From positions 434,001 to 498,000 of the forward strand of contig CAXXJM010000001.1 of assembly GCA_963666475.2 (NCBI GenBank): 64,000 nucleotides of DNA. Direction: 5' to 3'. The DNA is from JBFHIZ01 sp963666475. Its GTDB lineage: Bacteria; Bacillota; Clostridia; Lachnospirales; Lachnospiraceae. The notes below the pieces were generated by a model, which ran no database searches, had not been told where the DNA came from, and was given only the letters and a program-made list of their open reading frames with translations. The position numbers and the translations under genes are program-made. The stretch's first letter is position 1; each line of letters starts with the position of its first letter. Positions 44,293 through 53,430 of this stretch are shown one piece after another.

Positions 44293-45381
44293 GTGAGTAG
44301 AGTTTATAACTTTTCAGCAGGACCAGCGGTATTGCCAGAAGATGTATTACGTGAAGTAGCAGAAGAAATGATGGATTATAAAGGTTCCGGCATGTCCGTG
44401 ATGGAAATGAGCCACCGTTCCAAAGTATATGACACAATCATTAAAGAAGCAGAAGCGGATTTAAGAAGTCTTATGAATATTCCAGACAATTATAAGGTAC
44501 TATTTCTTCAAGGTGGGGCAAGCCAGCAGTTCGCTATGATTCCTATGAACCTAATGAAGAATAAAGTGGCAGATTATATTGTTACTGGACAATGGGCAAA
44601 AAAAGCTTTCAGTGAAGCGAAAAAATTTGGAAAAGCAAATGCAGTTGCTTCATCAGAAGACAAGATTTACTCATACATTCCAGATTGTTCAGATTTAGAT
44701 ATATCTGATGACGCAGATTATGTGTATATTTGTGAGAATAATACAATTTACGGAACTAAATTCCCTGAATTGCCTAATACCAAAGGAAAATTATTAGTAG
44801 CAGATCAATCTTCTTGTATTTTATCAGAACCAATTGATGTTACAAAGTATGGTTTGATTTTTGCAGGCGTACAAAAAAATGTTGGACCAGCTGGAGTTGT
44901 AATTGTAATTATACGTGAAGATCTAATTACGGATTCACCTTTGGAAGGTACACCAACCATGTTGACATATAAAACACATGCAGATGCTGAGTCGTTATTC
45001 AATACCCCACCAGCTTATGGAATTTATGTATGTGGAAAAGTATTTAAATGGCTTATTAAAAATGGTGGATTAGAACAGATGAAGAAAGTTAATGAAGAAA
45101 AAGCTAAAGTTCTTTATGATTTTCTTGATTCTAGCAAAATGTTTCATGCAACAGTTTCGGGTTCTTCTCGTTCATTGATGAATGTTCCTTTTGTAACAGG
45201 AAATGATGAGTTGGATGCAAAATGCATTAAAGAAGCAACAGCGGCTGGATTTGTAAACATAAAAGGACATCGTTCTGTTGGTGGAATGCGTGCAAGTATT
45301 TATAACGCAATGCCTATCGAAGGAGTTCAGAAGTTAGTAGAGTTTTTAGAACGTTTTGAAAAGGAGAACACAAATGTATAA
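44293..45381 (+). CDS. serC: Phosphoserine aminotransferase
   Basis: SerC (362 aa) is a PLP enzyme that converts 3-phosphohydroxypyruvate to phosphoserine in serine synthesis. The N-terminus VYNFSAGPAVLP, MEMSHRSK, FLQGGASQQFAMIP and the PLP lysine region IFAGVQKNVGPAG are diagnostic. The GTG at 44293 is chosen because GTAGGAGG lies nine bases before it and the protein then starts MSRVYNFSAGP. serA overlaps its end by 8 bases. Confidence 0.97.
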   Translation: MSRVYNFSAGPAVLPEDVLREVAEEMMDYKGSGMSVMEMSHRSKVYDTIIKEAEADLRSLMNIPDNYKVLFLQGGASQQFAMIPMNLMKNKVADYIVTGQWAKKAFSEAKKFGKANAVASSEDKIYSYIPDCSDLDISDDADYVYICENNTIYGTKFPELPNTKGKLLVADQSSCILSEPIDVTKYGLIFAGVQKNVGPAGVVIVIIREDLITDSPLEGTPTMLTYKTHADAESLFNTPPAYGIYVCGKVFKWLIKNGGLEQMKKVNEEKAKVLYDFLDSSKMFHATVSGSSRSLMNVPFVTGNDELDAKCIKEATAAGFVNIKGHRSVGGMRASIYNAMPIEGVQKLVEFLERFEKENTNV

Positions 45382-46537
45382 GTATCATTGCTTAAACCCA
45401 ATTGCTCAAGTAGGATTAAATTTATTTGATTCTGATTTTGAAAAAACTACAGATATTACAGAAGCGCAAGGTATCTTGGTTAGAAGTGCTTCGATGCATG
45501 AAATGGAAGTACCTGAAAATTTGCTCTGCGTTGCAAGAGCAGGTGCTGGAGTAAATAATATTCCACTTGATGAATTAGCTGCTAAAGGAGTTGTAGTATT
45601 TAATACACCAGGGGCTAATGCAAATGGAGTAAAAGAATTGGTCATTGCTGGAATGTTGTTGGCTTCAAGAGATATTATTGGTGGAATTGAATGGGCAAAA
45701 GAAAATGCATCAAATCCTGAAATAAATAAAGCAGCGGAAAAAGAAAAATCAAAATTTGCTGGATGTGAATTAGAAGATAAAAAACTCGGAATCATCGGCC
45801 TTGGAGCAATCGGAGTCAAAGTTGCAAATGCTGCAAAAAACCTAGGAATGGAAGTATACGGATATGACCCATATGTGTCAGTAAAAGCAGCATGGAATTT
45901 GAGTCGTGACGTAAAGCATGTTTCAAACATCGATGATTTATATAAAGTATGTGACTATATTACGATTCATGTACCTCTTATGGATGCTACAAAAGGAATG
46001 ATTGATCAAGAAGCAATTAGTAAAATGAAAAAAGACGTTGTCATTTTAAATTTTGCAAGGGATTTATTAGTAAATGAAACAGATGTCTTAAAGGGCATTG
46101 AAAATGGTATCGTTAAGAAATATGTAACGGACTTTCCAAATAAGACAATTGCTGGAAATGAAGGTTGTATCGTAATACCACATCTTGGGGCATCTACAAT
46201 GGAGTCAGAAGATAATTGTGCAAAAATGGCAGTAAACGAAATGACAAACTATTTACTATATGGAAATATTGAAAACAGTGTAAACTATCCAAATACAGAC
46301 TTAGGCCCATGTAGTTGTGAAGGACGAATTGCAATTTTCCATAAAAATTCGCCAAACATGATTACGAAATTAACAGCAGTTCTTGGAAATGCTGGAATCA
46401 ATATTTCGGATATGTCAAATAAATCAAAAGGTGATATTGCATATACCATGATTGATACGGAAACAAAAATCGACAACTCAATTGTGGACTTGTTTACTGA
46501 AATCGATGGAGTACTGCGAGTACGTTTGATTAAATAG
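45374..46537 (+). CDS. serA: D-3-phosphoglycerate dehydrogenase
   Basis: SerA (387 aa) starts serine synthesis by oxidising 3-phosphoglycerate with NAD. It has the 2-hydroxyacid dehydrogenase fold with ARAGAGVNNIP, the nucleotide-binding LGIIGLGAIGVKVANAA and the PHLGAST catalytic-His segment. A C-terminal ACT domain (about the last 75 residues, ITKLTAVLGNAGINISDM) suggests feedback control by serine. AAAGGAG precedes the ATG inside the end of serC, so the two genes are coupled. Confidence 0.97.
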   Translation: MYKYHCLNPIAQVGLNLFDSDFEKTTDITEAQGILVRSASMHEMEVPENLLCVARAGAGVNNIPLDELAAKGVVVFNTPGANANGVKELVIAGMLLASRDIIGGIEWAKENASNPEINKAAEKEKSKFAGCELEDKKLGIIGLGAIGVKVANAAKNLGMEVYGYDPYVSVKAAWNLSRDVKHVSNIDDLYKVCDYITIHVPLMDATKGMIDQEAISKMKKDVVILNFARDLLVNETDVLKGIENGIVKKYVTDFPNKTIAGNEGCIVIPHLGASTMESEDNCAKMAVNEMTNYLLYGNIENSVNYPNTDLGPCSCEGRIAIFHKNSPNMITKLTAVLGNAGINISDMSNKSKGDIAYTMIDTETKIDNSIVDLFTEIDGVLRVRLIK

Positions 46538-46545
46538 AGAAATTT

Positions 46546-46577
46546 AAATCGAGAGCTTTTGCTCTCGATTTTTTTAT
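46546..46577 (+). terminator. Terminator of serC-serA
   Basis: AAATCGAGAGC and GCTCTCGATTT pair around TTTT and run into a T-tract. Confidence 0.94.
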
Positions 46578-46601
46578 TCATATAGTGTAAAATAATATTA
46601 T
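46573..46601 (+). promoter_or_regulatory. Weak candidate promoter of the EAL-protein gene
   Basis: TTTATT (46573-46578), a 17-nt spacer and TATTAT (46596-46601). The -35 is poor and overlaps the T-run of the previous terminator. Confidence 0.32.
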
Positions 46602-46670
46602 AAGATGAATAAAAATTCAGACAAAACTTTTTTTATTAATGTTTTGCAAGAAGGCAGAGGTAATTAACAC

Positions 46671-48809
46671 GTGAGGGAATTCATTAACCAAGCAGACGGA
46701 ACGCTAATGATAGCTGACTATACGGATAGTATTTCGTTTTCTTATGATTTTGGGTCAGATGATCTTTTTTGTGTGAAATATAGAAACCAACAAAAAAGTG
46801 AATTTACAATAAAAAAACTAACTAAAAACCTGATGAATGGAAAATATTGTCATCCTGATGATCAGTCTATTGTCAATCGTCTATGTCGTGAAATGAAAAT
46901 GGGGCAAGAAGATATTCGTGCATCTTTTCGATTTCTTTATGCAGATGATTTGTATTATTGGATCGGCATACATGGAACTACAAAAAAAGACGCGGATGGG
47001 AATCTTCTGGGAATCATTGGATGTGTTTCTAGTTCCACTGAGCTTGAAAGTTTGTTGACATACATGGTGGAACATATTAATACGGATTTTAAATCGAATT
47101 CTTTTTTGGAAAAATATCTAGAAAAGTTAGTCGGTTTTTTTCAAGTGGATGCAATTGTATTCGAGGGATATGGGGAACGTGGAGTCAAATTGTTTCAATA
47201 TGGATGGAGCAAAAAATTTTGTGAGTCATGCTTTGATACGGAACTTGAAATGAGTCGCATCACTTCTGATTTTGTGGATCGTAAATTTGTAGATCTGGAT
47301 GCGGAAAGCATGCATAAAGTTGGGCTAGATGGTAAAAAAATAAAAAGAGCAAGATACATTCATTTTGAAAACTTATCAAATCAAACCTCCGCGAATTTTA
47401 TTTTTGCTTCATGCGACAAAACTTTTGCTTGGGATCGTAGAGAAGAGAATACACTGATGGTCATTTTGGAAGCATTAGTTTTTTCTCAGGAAAGAGATAT
47501 CACAATAGTAGAAAACAAAGGATTAAAGACGCAACTGCAAAAAGATACCGTTACTGGCTTGTCCAGAATAGAGTCTTTTTTTGAGGAAGCATACAACGTG
47601 ATTATGCAAGATGACACAAAGAAATATGCGGTTATTAATTCGGGATTTTATAACTTTCAATATATAAATGATAACTTTGGATATGCCATTGGGGATGCAG
47701 TTTTTAATCGGTTTGGTAAATTTATTCAAAATAATATGAAGAATGGAAAAGTATTCGCTCGTGGTTCCGGGGATCAATTTGTTTTTTTGATTGAGTTTGA
47801 TAATTTAGTTCAAGAGCGTGAGAAGTATATTGCATATTGTAAGCGGTTCTGTAATGAAGTCGAAAAAGAGATTGGTATTAATTCACTTGTCATTTCGAGT
47901 GGTATGTGTGAGGTAGATTCTTGTGGTTCGCAAAAGATTTCAAAAGCTGTAGATGATGCAAACATCATTCGTAAGACAATTAAGAAATCTGCTGAAACAA
48001 ACTGTACGATTTTTTACAGTGATGTAAAAGAAAATATATCAGAGCGTATGAGGATTGCTGCAAATATGAAGAATGCGCTTGATAATGAAGAGTTTGAGGT
48101 TTATTATCAGCCCAAAATTGATTTGGAAAAAAATGAGATTATTGGAGCGGAGGCGCTTATTCGCTGGATAGAGCCATCAGGAAAAATGATTTATCCAGAT
48201 CAATTTATACCTCTGTTTGAGGAGAATGGATTTATTGTTCAAATTGATTTTTACGTACTACAGAAAGTGTTGATCTTTTTGACGAAAAGAAAAGAAAAGG
48301 GGCAGAAGATGTTTCCAATTTCTGTAAATTTTTCAAGAAATCATCAGGAAAACAACAATTTTGTTTCGGATATTGTGGCTATTTTAGATGAATATAAAAT
48401 CGAAAGAAAATGGATTGATATAGAGATTACTGAGTCCGCTTTTTTGACAGACATTGAGAAACTTCACGTAAATTTAGAATATCTGAGAAAAAATAATATT
48501 TCGGTATCAATTGATGACTTTGGTTCGGGATATTCTTCTTTGAATTTATTGACAACTGTGAATGCAAATGTGATTAAAATTGATAAAGAGTTTTTAAATA
48601 AGACAGATGTGAAAAGTAAAAGTCTATTTAAGTATTTGATTCCTATGATTAAAGGAATGGGTTATCAAACAATTGCAGAGGGTGTAGAAACGAAAGAGCA
48701 AGTAGGTTTCTTAAGAGAGATTGGCTGTGAGATGGCGCAAGGATATTATTATGCGAAACCAATGGCTGAAGATGCATTTATTAAATACTGTGAGCTTAGA
48801 GGATTATAA
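46671..48809 (+). CDS. PAS-GGDEF(degenerate)-EAL protein, probable c-di-GMP phosphodiesterase
   Basis: A 712-aa signalling protein without membrane helices. Residues about 20-125 look like a PAS/PAC module and about 130-280 like a GAF-type sensor. A GGDEF domain follows, whose active loop reads RGSGDQF (364-370) instead of GGDEF, so cyclase activity is unlikely. The EAL domain is intact: GAEALIRW (Glu494), SVNFSR, DIEITES, SIDDFGSGYSS, KIDKEFL, AEGVETKEQ and AQGYYYAKPM. It probably hydrolyses cyclic di-GMP, with the GGDEF part as a GTP or dimer sensor (inference). The start is GTG, with CAGAGG about 11 bases upstream. It is inserted between serA and the DUF1015 gene. Confidence 0.88.
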   Translation: MREFINQADGTLMIADYTDSISFSYDFGSDDLFCVKYRNQQKSEFTIKKLTKNLMNGKYCHPDDQSIVNRLCREMKMGQEDIRASFRFLYADDLYYWIGIHGTTKKDADGNLLGIIGCVSSSTELESLLTYMVEHINTDFKSNSFLEKYLEKLVGFFQVDAIVFEGYGERGVKLFQYGWSKKFCESCFDTELEMSRITSDFVDRKFVDLDAESMHKVGLDGKKIKRARYIHFENLSNQTSANFIFASCDKTFAWDRREENTLMVILEALVFSQERDITIVENKGLKTQLQKDTVTGLSRIESFFEEAYNVIMQDDTKKYAVINSGFYNFQYINDNFGYAIGDAVFNRFGKFIQNNMKNGKVFARGSGDQFVFLIEFDNLVQEREKYIAYCKRFCNEVEKEIGINSLVISSGMCEVDSCGSQKISKAVDDANIIRKTIKKSAETNCTIFYSDVKENISERMRIAANMKNALDNEEFEVYYQPKIDLEKNEIIGAEALIRWIEPSGKMIYPDQFIPLFEENGFIVQIDFYVLQKVLIFLTKRKEKGQKMFPISVNFSRNHQENNNFVSDIVAILDEYKIERKWIDIEITESAFLTDIEKLHVNLEYLRKNNISVSIDDFGSGYSSLNLLTTVNANVIKIDKEFLNKTDVKSKSLFKYLIPMIKGMGYQTIAEGVETKEQVGFLREIGCEMAQGYYYAKPMAEDAFIKYCELRGL

Positions 48810-48834
48810 AAAAAGATAAGGAGATTGGATTACA

Positions 48835-50073
48835 ATGGCGACAATGAAACCGTTTAAAGGTCTTCGTCCAAAAAAAGGATTGGAAGATAAAATCGCGGCA
48901 TTACCTTATGATGTGTATTCCAGAGAAGAAGCGAAAATTGTGATTAAGGAAAATCCTCACTCATTTCTTACAATTGATCGAGCGGAAACTTCGTTTGGGA
49001 ATGAAGTCGGTACTTATGATACGTGTGTTTATGAAAAGGCAAGAGAATTATTTTTGAAAAAGATAGAGGATGGCGAATTTATCCAGGACAACAACGAGGT
49101 GTTTTATATTTATGAATTGAGTATGGGGGAACGAGTCCAAACAGGACTTGTTACTTGTGCTCTGATTGATGATTACTTATCAAATGTTATTAAGAAACAT
49201 GAGAATACAAGAGCAGATAAAGAAGTGGATCGTATCAAGCATGTATCTTCCTTAGAAGCGCAGACGGGTCCCATTTTTTTGGCATATCGAGAAGATGCGA
49301 AGGTATCGAAAATAATAGATGATCAAAAGAGAAAAGATGTGCTATATGATTTTGTATCGGATGATCATGTTAGACATCGTGTATGGATTCTTGATCAAGA
49401 GAACGATATTCAAACGATTGTAAATGAATTCGAAAAGATGAATGCGCTCTATATTGCAGACGGACATCATCGCTGTGCTTCGGCAGTAAAAGTGGGAATG
49501 AGACTGCGCGAAGAAAATCCAAATCACACAGGGGAAGAAGAATATAATTATTTCCTTTCTGTAATTTTTCCGGACAATCAATTGAAAATCATGGATTATA
49601 ATCGTGTAATCAAAGATTTGAATGGACAGACCGTAAATGAGATTATTGAACATATATCCAAATTTTTTCATGTAAGTGAACCTTGTTCCACTGCACGAAA
49701 ACCATCAAAAAAAGGTGAAATTGGAATGTTTATAAACAAAGATTGGTATTCACTTGTTGTGAAAGAAGAAATGAAAAAAAGTGATCCTGTTGATGGGCTA
49801 GATGTTACTTTGTTACAAGATTATATACTTTCGCCGGTTTTTGGAATTACAGATCCTACAACAGATAAGAGGATAGATTTTGTAGGAGGAATTCGTGGGT
49901 TAGAAGAATTGGAAAGACGAGTAGGGTTGGATTGTAAAATCGCTTTTGCAATGTTCCCAACATCAATTTCAGAGTTGTTTGCTGTGGCTGATGAAGGTCG
50001 GCTTATGCCACCTAAATCTACATGGTTTGAACCAAAACTTCGTAGTGGATTATTTGTACATCGTATTGTTTAG
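48835..50073 (+). CDS. DUF1015 family protein
   Basis: A 412-aa protein of the DUF1015 family, predicted soluble and of unproven function. The start MATMKPFKGLRPKKGLEDKIAALPYDV and the internal YIADGHHRCASAVK motif are characteristic; the His/Asp-rich motif suggests a catalytic or metal-binding site. It is often found next to serC and serA in Clostridia, as nearly here, which hints at a role around serine or one-carbon metabolism (inference). AAGGAG precedes the ATG. Confidence 0.88.
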   Translation: MATMKPFKGLRPKKGLEDKIAALPYDVYSREEAKIVIKENPHSFLTIDRAETSFGNEVGTYDTCVYEKARELFLKKIEDGEFIQDNNEVFYIYELSMGERVQTGLVTCALIDDYLSNVIKKHENTRADKEVDRIKHVSSLEAQTGPIFLAYREDAKVSKIIDDQKRKDVLYDFVSDDHVRHRVWILDQENDIQTIVNEFEKMNALYIADGHHRCASAVKVGMRLREENPNHTGEEEYNYFLSVIFPDNQLKIMDYNRVIKDLNGQTVNEIIEHISKFFHVSEPCSTARKPSKKGEIGMFINKDWYSLVVKEEMKKSDPVDGLDVTLLQDYILSPVFGITDPTTDKRIDFVGGIRGLEELERRVGLDCKIAFAMFPTSISELFAVADEGRLMPPKSTWFEPKLRSGLFVHRIV

Positions 50074-50120
50074 TTTTTGAAATGTTGACTGTTTTTTATT
50101 AGGGATGGAGGATGGTTACA

Positions 50121-52274
50121 ATGCAAAAAAAATTATATCCATATATGAATTGGCCAATGATTGAATCAATCGTGTATTCGGAAGAAGATCAACCACATAC
50201 CGTGTTAGGTAAGTCTGTTTGTAAAGCGGGCACTATATTTCAGACATTCCAGCCTAATGCATTAAAAGTATGGGTCATATTTGGTCCAAAGAATACCAAA
50301 CTTGAAATGGTAAAAATTGATGAGATGGGATTTTTTGCAGCGATTACAGAACAAAAGAAAGTAAAGGAATATGAGTATGTCGTAGAAAAAAGGGATGGAT
50401 CAAAAGAAGTAATACTTGACCCTTATCAATTTGAAGAAGTCATAAAAAAAAGTGATATTGAAAAATTTGAAAAAGGAGAGCATTATGAGATCTACCGAAT
50501 ACTTGGGGCTCATGAACAAATTCAGGAAGGCATACAAGGCATCTTGTTTGCGGTGTGGGCACCAAATGCAAAAAGAGTAAGCGTTGTAGGTGATTTTAAT
50601 GACTGGGATGGAAGAGTTCATCAAATGAGAAGAATATATTCATCTGGAGTATTTGAATTGTTTATTCCGCACTTACAAACGAATTGTGTGTATAAATATG
50701 AAATCAAGCTGAAAAACACATTGACCTATCTAAAAGCAGATCCGTATACAACAAAGACGGAAATGCCCCCAAATTCGGCATCAATTGTTGATACTGATGA
50801 AAAGTTTTCATGGACAGACCAAAAATGGATTTCAGAACGTAAAAATTATGATATAAAAAAAATGCCCGTATCAATTATGGAAATCAATTTTTTATATCTT
50901 CAAAAAGAGTTTTCGAAAAAGAGTTTTTTGAAAGTTGCGGAAGAAGTTGTTCACTATGCGCTTAAAATGCAATATACTCATATCGAATGCGAGCCTTTTC
51001 TTGAGTTCGTAAATGAAGATGAAATATGTGAGCAGACCAGTCAATTTTATGCTGTTTCTAGAAGATACGGTGGAAGTTATTATTTCAAATATTTTGTCAA
51101 CCTGTGTCACGAACATGGACTAGGTGTGGTAGCAGATTGGAACTGTTCTTCCTTTCCTAAAGATTTGTATGGACTGAATGGTTTTGATGGAACCGCCTTA
51201 TATGGTCATGAGAACGAAAAACTAGGCGAGAATTTTAGGAATGGTACGAAGAATTTCAATTACGGAAGAAATGAAGTGCGAAATTTCTTACTTGCTAATG
51301 CGTTGTATTTGATTCATGAGTTTCACTTTGATGGATTGAAACTTTGCCATGTTGGTGAAATGCTTTATCTAGATTATGGAAAATCAGATAATCAGTGGTT
51401 GCCGAATATATATGGCGGAAATGAAAACTTAGAAGCGATTCGATTTTTACAAGATTTAAATAACCTTGTTCACAAGGAAGTCAAAGGAGTGTTTACGATT
51501 GCTGATGATTCAACAAAATGGATGAACACGACGGGTTCTTTGAATGATGGTGGACTTGGGTTTGATTTAAAGTGGAATTATGGATGGACTTATGATATGC
51601 TAGGTTTTTTTGAAAAGGATCCGAAATATCGTTCAAAAGTATATAATGAATTCATGTTCAGCACCATATATGCTTGTGCTGAAAATTATCAATTGTTTTT
51701 ATCACATAAAGAAGCGCATCATACGAAAGATGGACTGTTGAATCGTATGTACGGTGATGTAAAGCAAAAGGAATCAAATTTACGCGGTTTGATTTCTTAT
51801 ATGTACATACATCCTGGCAAAAAACTGATGTATCAATATTCCCTTGGGGAAGACAATGCGTTGATAAACCAGATGTTATTAGAACTCAATACAATTTATC
51901 GAACGGAACCCGCGCTATATGACAACGACAAGAATGAACATGGGTTTGAGTGGATTGATTCGGTGGATACGGATTCATGTGTCTATACCTTTGTTCGAAA
52001 AGGAAAGGGTCAAGATTCGTGGATATTCTGTGTTTGTAACTTTTCAAGCCGTGAATATAAAGCTAAACTCATTGGAGTTCCATATATGGGAAAATATAAA
52101 GAATTTTTTAATTCTTCCATGGTAAAATATGGAGGAGAAAAAGAGAAACTGTCTAGAAAAAGAACAAGTAACAAGGTTGCCAAAGATGGTATGACGCAGT
52201 CTATTAAACTTGATTTGTTGCCAGGATCTGTTTCCTTACTAAAACTTGAAAGAATTGCACCGCGAAAAAAGTAG
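50121..52274 (+). CDS. GlgB-like (1,4-alpha-glucan branching enzyme family) protein lacking catalytic acids
   Basis: A 717-aa relative of glycogen branching enzyme. An N-terminal beta domain is followed by a CBM48-type module (about 137-197, FAVWAPNAKRVSVVGDFNDWDG). The barrel keeps strong GlgB framing: GFDGTALYGHEN, FNYGRNEVRNFLLANAL, MLYLDY, GGLGFDLKWNYGW and IHPGKKLMY. Region I keeps Asp339 but reads DWNCSSF. Region II is FDGLKLC, with Cys409 at the nucleophile position. Region III is TIADDST, with Asp462 replacing the acid/base Glu. Region IV is SHKEAHH, with Lys530 replacing Asp. It should be catalytically dead and may bind glycan. The ATG at 50121 has GGAGG at nine bases; another ATG lies three codons earlier. 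Confidence 0.85.
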   Translation: MQKKLYPYMNWPMIESIVYSEEDQPHTVLGKSVCKAGTIFQTFQPNALKVWVIFGPKNTKLEMVKIDEMGFFAAITEQKKVKEYEYVVEKRDGSKEVILDPYQFEEVIKKSDIEKFEKGEHYEIYRILGAHEQIQEGIQGILFAVWAPNAKRVSVVGDFNDWDGRVHQMRRIYSSGVFELFIPHLQTNCVYKYEIKLKNTLTYLKADPYTTKTEMPPNSASIVDTDEKFSWTDQKWISERKNYDIKKMPVSIMEINFLYLQKEFSKKSFLKVAEEVVHYALKMQYTHIECEPFLEFVNEDEICEQTSQFYAVSRRYGGSYYFKYFVNLCHEHGLGVVADWNCSSFPKDLYGLNGFDGTALYGHENEKLGENFRNGTKNFNYGRNEVRNFLLANALYLIHEFHFDGLKLCHVGEMLYLDYGKSDNQWLPNIYGGNENLEAIRFLQDLNNLVHKEVKGVFTIADDSTKWMNTTGSLNDGGLGFDLKWNYGWTYDMLGFFEKDPKYRSKVYNEFMFSTIYACAENYQLFLSHKEAHHTKDGLLNRMYGDVKQKESNLRGLISYMYIHPGKKLMYQYSLGEDNALINQMLLELNTIYRTEPALYDNDKNEHGFEWIDSVDTDSCVYTFVRKGKGQDSWIFCVCNFSSREYKAKLIGVPYMGKYKEFFNSSMVKYGGEKEKLSRKRTSNKVAKDGMTQSIKLDLLPGSVSLLKLERIAPRKK

Positions 52275-52294
52275 GTGTGATATAAGGAGAAAAA

Positions 52295-53164
52295 ATGTCT
52301 GATAATGAACTTTTACTATTTTCAAAAGATGCAATTCAAAATGCGTTTGATACAATTCCTCAAAAACTTATGGATTTTGGATTTCGTGTATTGATATCAA
52401 TTGTTTTATTACTCGTAGGTCTGCAACTGATTAAATTAATACGTAAGATATTTGCTAAGTTCATGAAAAAAATAAAAGCTGATCAAGGCGTTGCACAGTT
52501 TCTTGACTCATTCATTCGTATTTCTCTTGTGATTTTATTAATTATTATGATTGCCAGGTCGTTTGGTGTGGACGCAGCGACCATCGTTGCAATCATTGGA
52601 TCAGCTGGATTGGCGATTGGTCTGGCGTTGCAAGGTAGCTTATCGAATCTTGCTGGTGGAATATTGATTTTGCTTATGAAACCCTTTGTAGTTGGAGACT
52701 ATATTTCAGAAGATGGAAGTGGGAAAAGCGGTACCGTAACAAATATGCAAATTTTCTATACAACACTTACAACATTTGATGGAAAGATTGTAGTGATTCC
52801 TAATGGAGCCCTTGCAAACCACGCAATTACAAATTTTTCGACAGCGAAAAAAAGACGTGTTGATGTTTTGGTAGGAATATCGTATCAATCGGACATTAAA
52901 CTTGCAAAACAACTCGCAGAAGAACTTATGAAGCAAGAAGAAATGATCTTACAAGATGAAGAAAAAGTAGTATTTGTAGGTGATCTCGGCGAAAGTTCTG
53001 TAAATTTGAATTTGAGATTTTGGACGGAACCTGCAAACTATTTTGCAGTTTTATGGAAGATGACAGAGGAAATCAAATTATTATATGACGAGCATGGTGT
53101 TTCCATTCCCTTTCCGCAGATGGATTTGCACATCATTGATTCTTATGAACAAAAAAATAAGTAA
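52295..53164 (+). CDS. mscS: Small-conductance mechanosensitive channel MscS
   Basis: A 289-aa MscS-type channel that opens under membrane tension to release solutes during osmotic downshock. An N-terminal amphipathic stretch is followed by three membrane helices; the pore-lining TM3 (IVAIIGSAGLAIGLALQGSLSNLAGGILILLMKPF) has the typical Gly/Ala pattern. The beta domain (GDYISEDGSGKSGTVTNMQIFYTTL, VVIPNGALANHAITNFS) and the cytoplasmic alpha/beta cage follow. AAGGAG precedes the ATG. Confidence 0.94.
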   Translation: MSDNELLLFSKDAIQNAFDTIPQKLMDFGFRVLISIVLLLVGLQLIKLIRKIFAKFMKKIKADQGVAQFLDSFIRISLVILLIIMIARSFGVDAATIVAIIGSAGLAIGLALQGSLSNLAGGILILLMKPFVVGDYISEDGSGKSGTVTNMQIFYTTLTTFDGKIVVIPNGALANHAITNFSTAKKRRVDVLVGISYQSDIKLAKQLAEELMKQEEMILQDEEKVVFVGDLGESSVNLNLRFWTEPANYFAVLWKMTEEIKLLYDEHGVSIPFPQMDLHIIDSYEQKNK

Positions 53165-53178
53165 TCGTAGGAAAGGTC

Positions 53179-53207
53179 TTGCAAAATAATTCGTTATTAT
53201 ATATAAT
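53179..53207 (+). promoter_or_regulatory. Promoter of the tRNA-Thr gene
   Basis: -35 TTGCAA (53179-53184), 17-nt spacer and a consensus -10 TATAAT (53202-53207). A small hairpin GTGGC/GCCAC lies between it and the tRNA. Confidence 0.82.
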
Positions 53208-53231
53208 ATTTTTCAGTGGCTTTGGCCACAT

Positions 53232-53304
53232 GCTGAAATAGCTCAGTCGGTAGAGCACTTCACTCGTAATGAAGGGGTCGTCGGTTCAAATCCGATTTTC
53301 AGCT
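53232..53304 (+). tRNA. tRNA-Thr (anticodon CGT)
   Basis: A full cloverleaf of 73 nt. Acceptor GCTGAAA pairs with TTTCAGC, discriminator T. The D stem is GCTC/GAGC, and the anticodon stem CTTCA/TGAAG carries loop CTCGTAA (anticodon CGT, reading ACG). The variable region is GGGTC, and the T stem GTCGG/CCGAT carries loop TTCAAAT. CCA is not encoded directly after the discriminator, so it must be added. Confidence 0.96.
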
Positions 53305-53306
53305 TT

Positions 53307-53333
53307 AAGGTGCCTTTATAAGGCACCTTTTTT
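53307..53333 (+). terminator. Terminator of the tRNA-Thr gene
   Basis: AAGGTGCCTT (53307-53316) and AAGGCACCTT (53320-53329) pair around TAT, followed by a T-run. Confidence 0.93.
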
Positions 53334-53365
53334 ACAATATTTAGTATGAAAAATGATGCAAAACA

Positions 53366-53394
53366 TTGAATAACCATACATTTTGTGGTAATAT
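53366..53394 (+). promoter_or_regulatory. Promoter of argH
   Basis: -35 TTGAAT (53366-53371), 17-nt spacer, -10 TAATAT (53389-53394). Confidence 0.75.
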
Positions 53395-53430
53395 ATAATG
53401 TAGTTTTAATAATATACGGAGGGACACTGA

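Noticed and set aside
45406..45930. 174-codon open frame on the - strand inside serA
   Set aside because: It lies fully within a secure + strand gene and has no family features or ribosome-binding site; it is a codon-bias shadow.
53232..53304. tRNA-Thr as an integration (att) site
   Set aside because: No integrase, direct repeat of the tRNA 3' end or foreign block is seen next to it.
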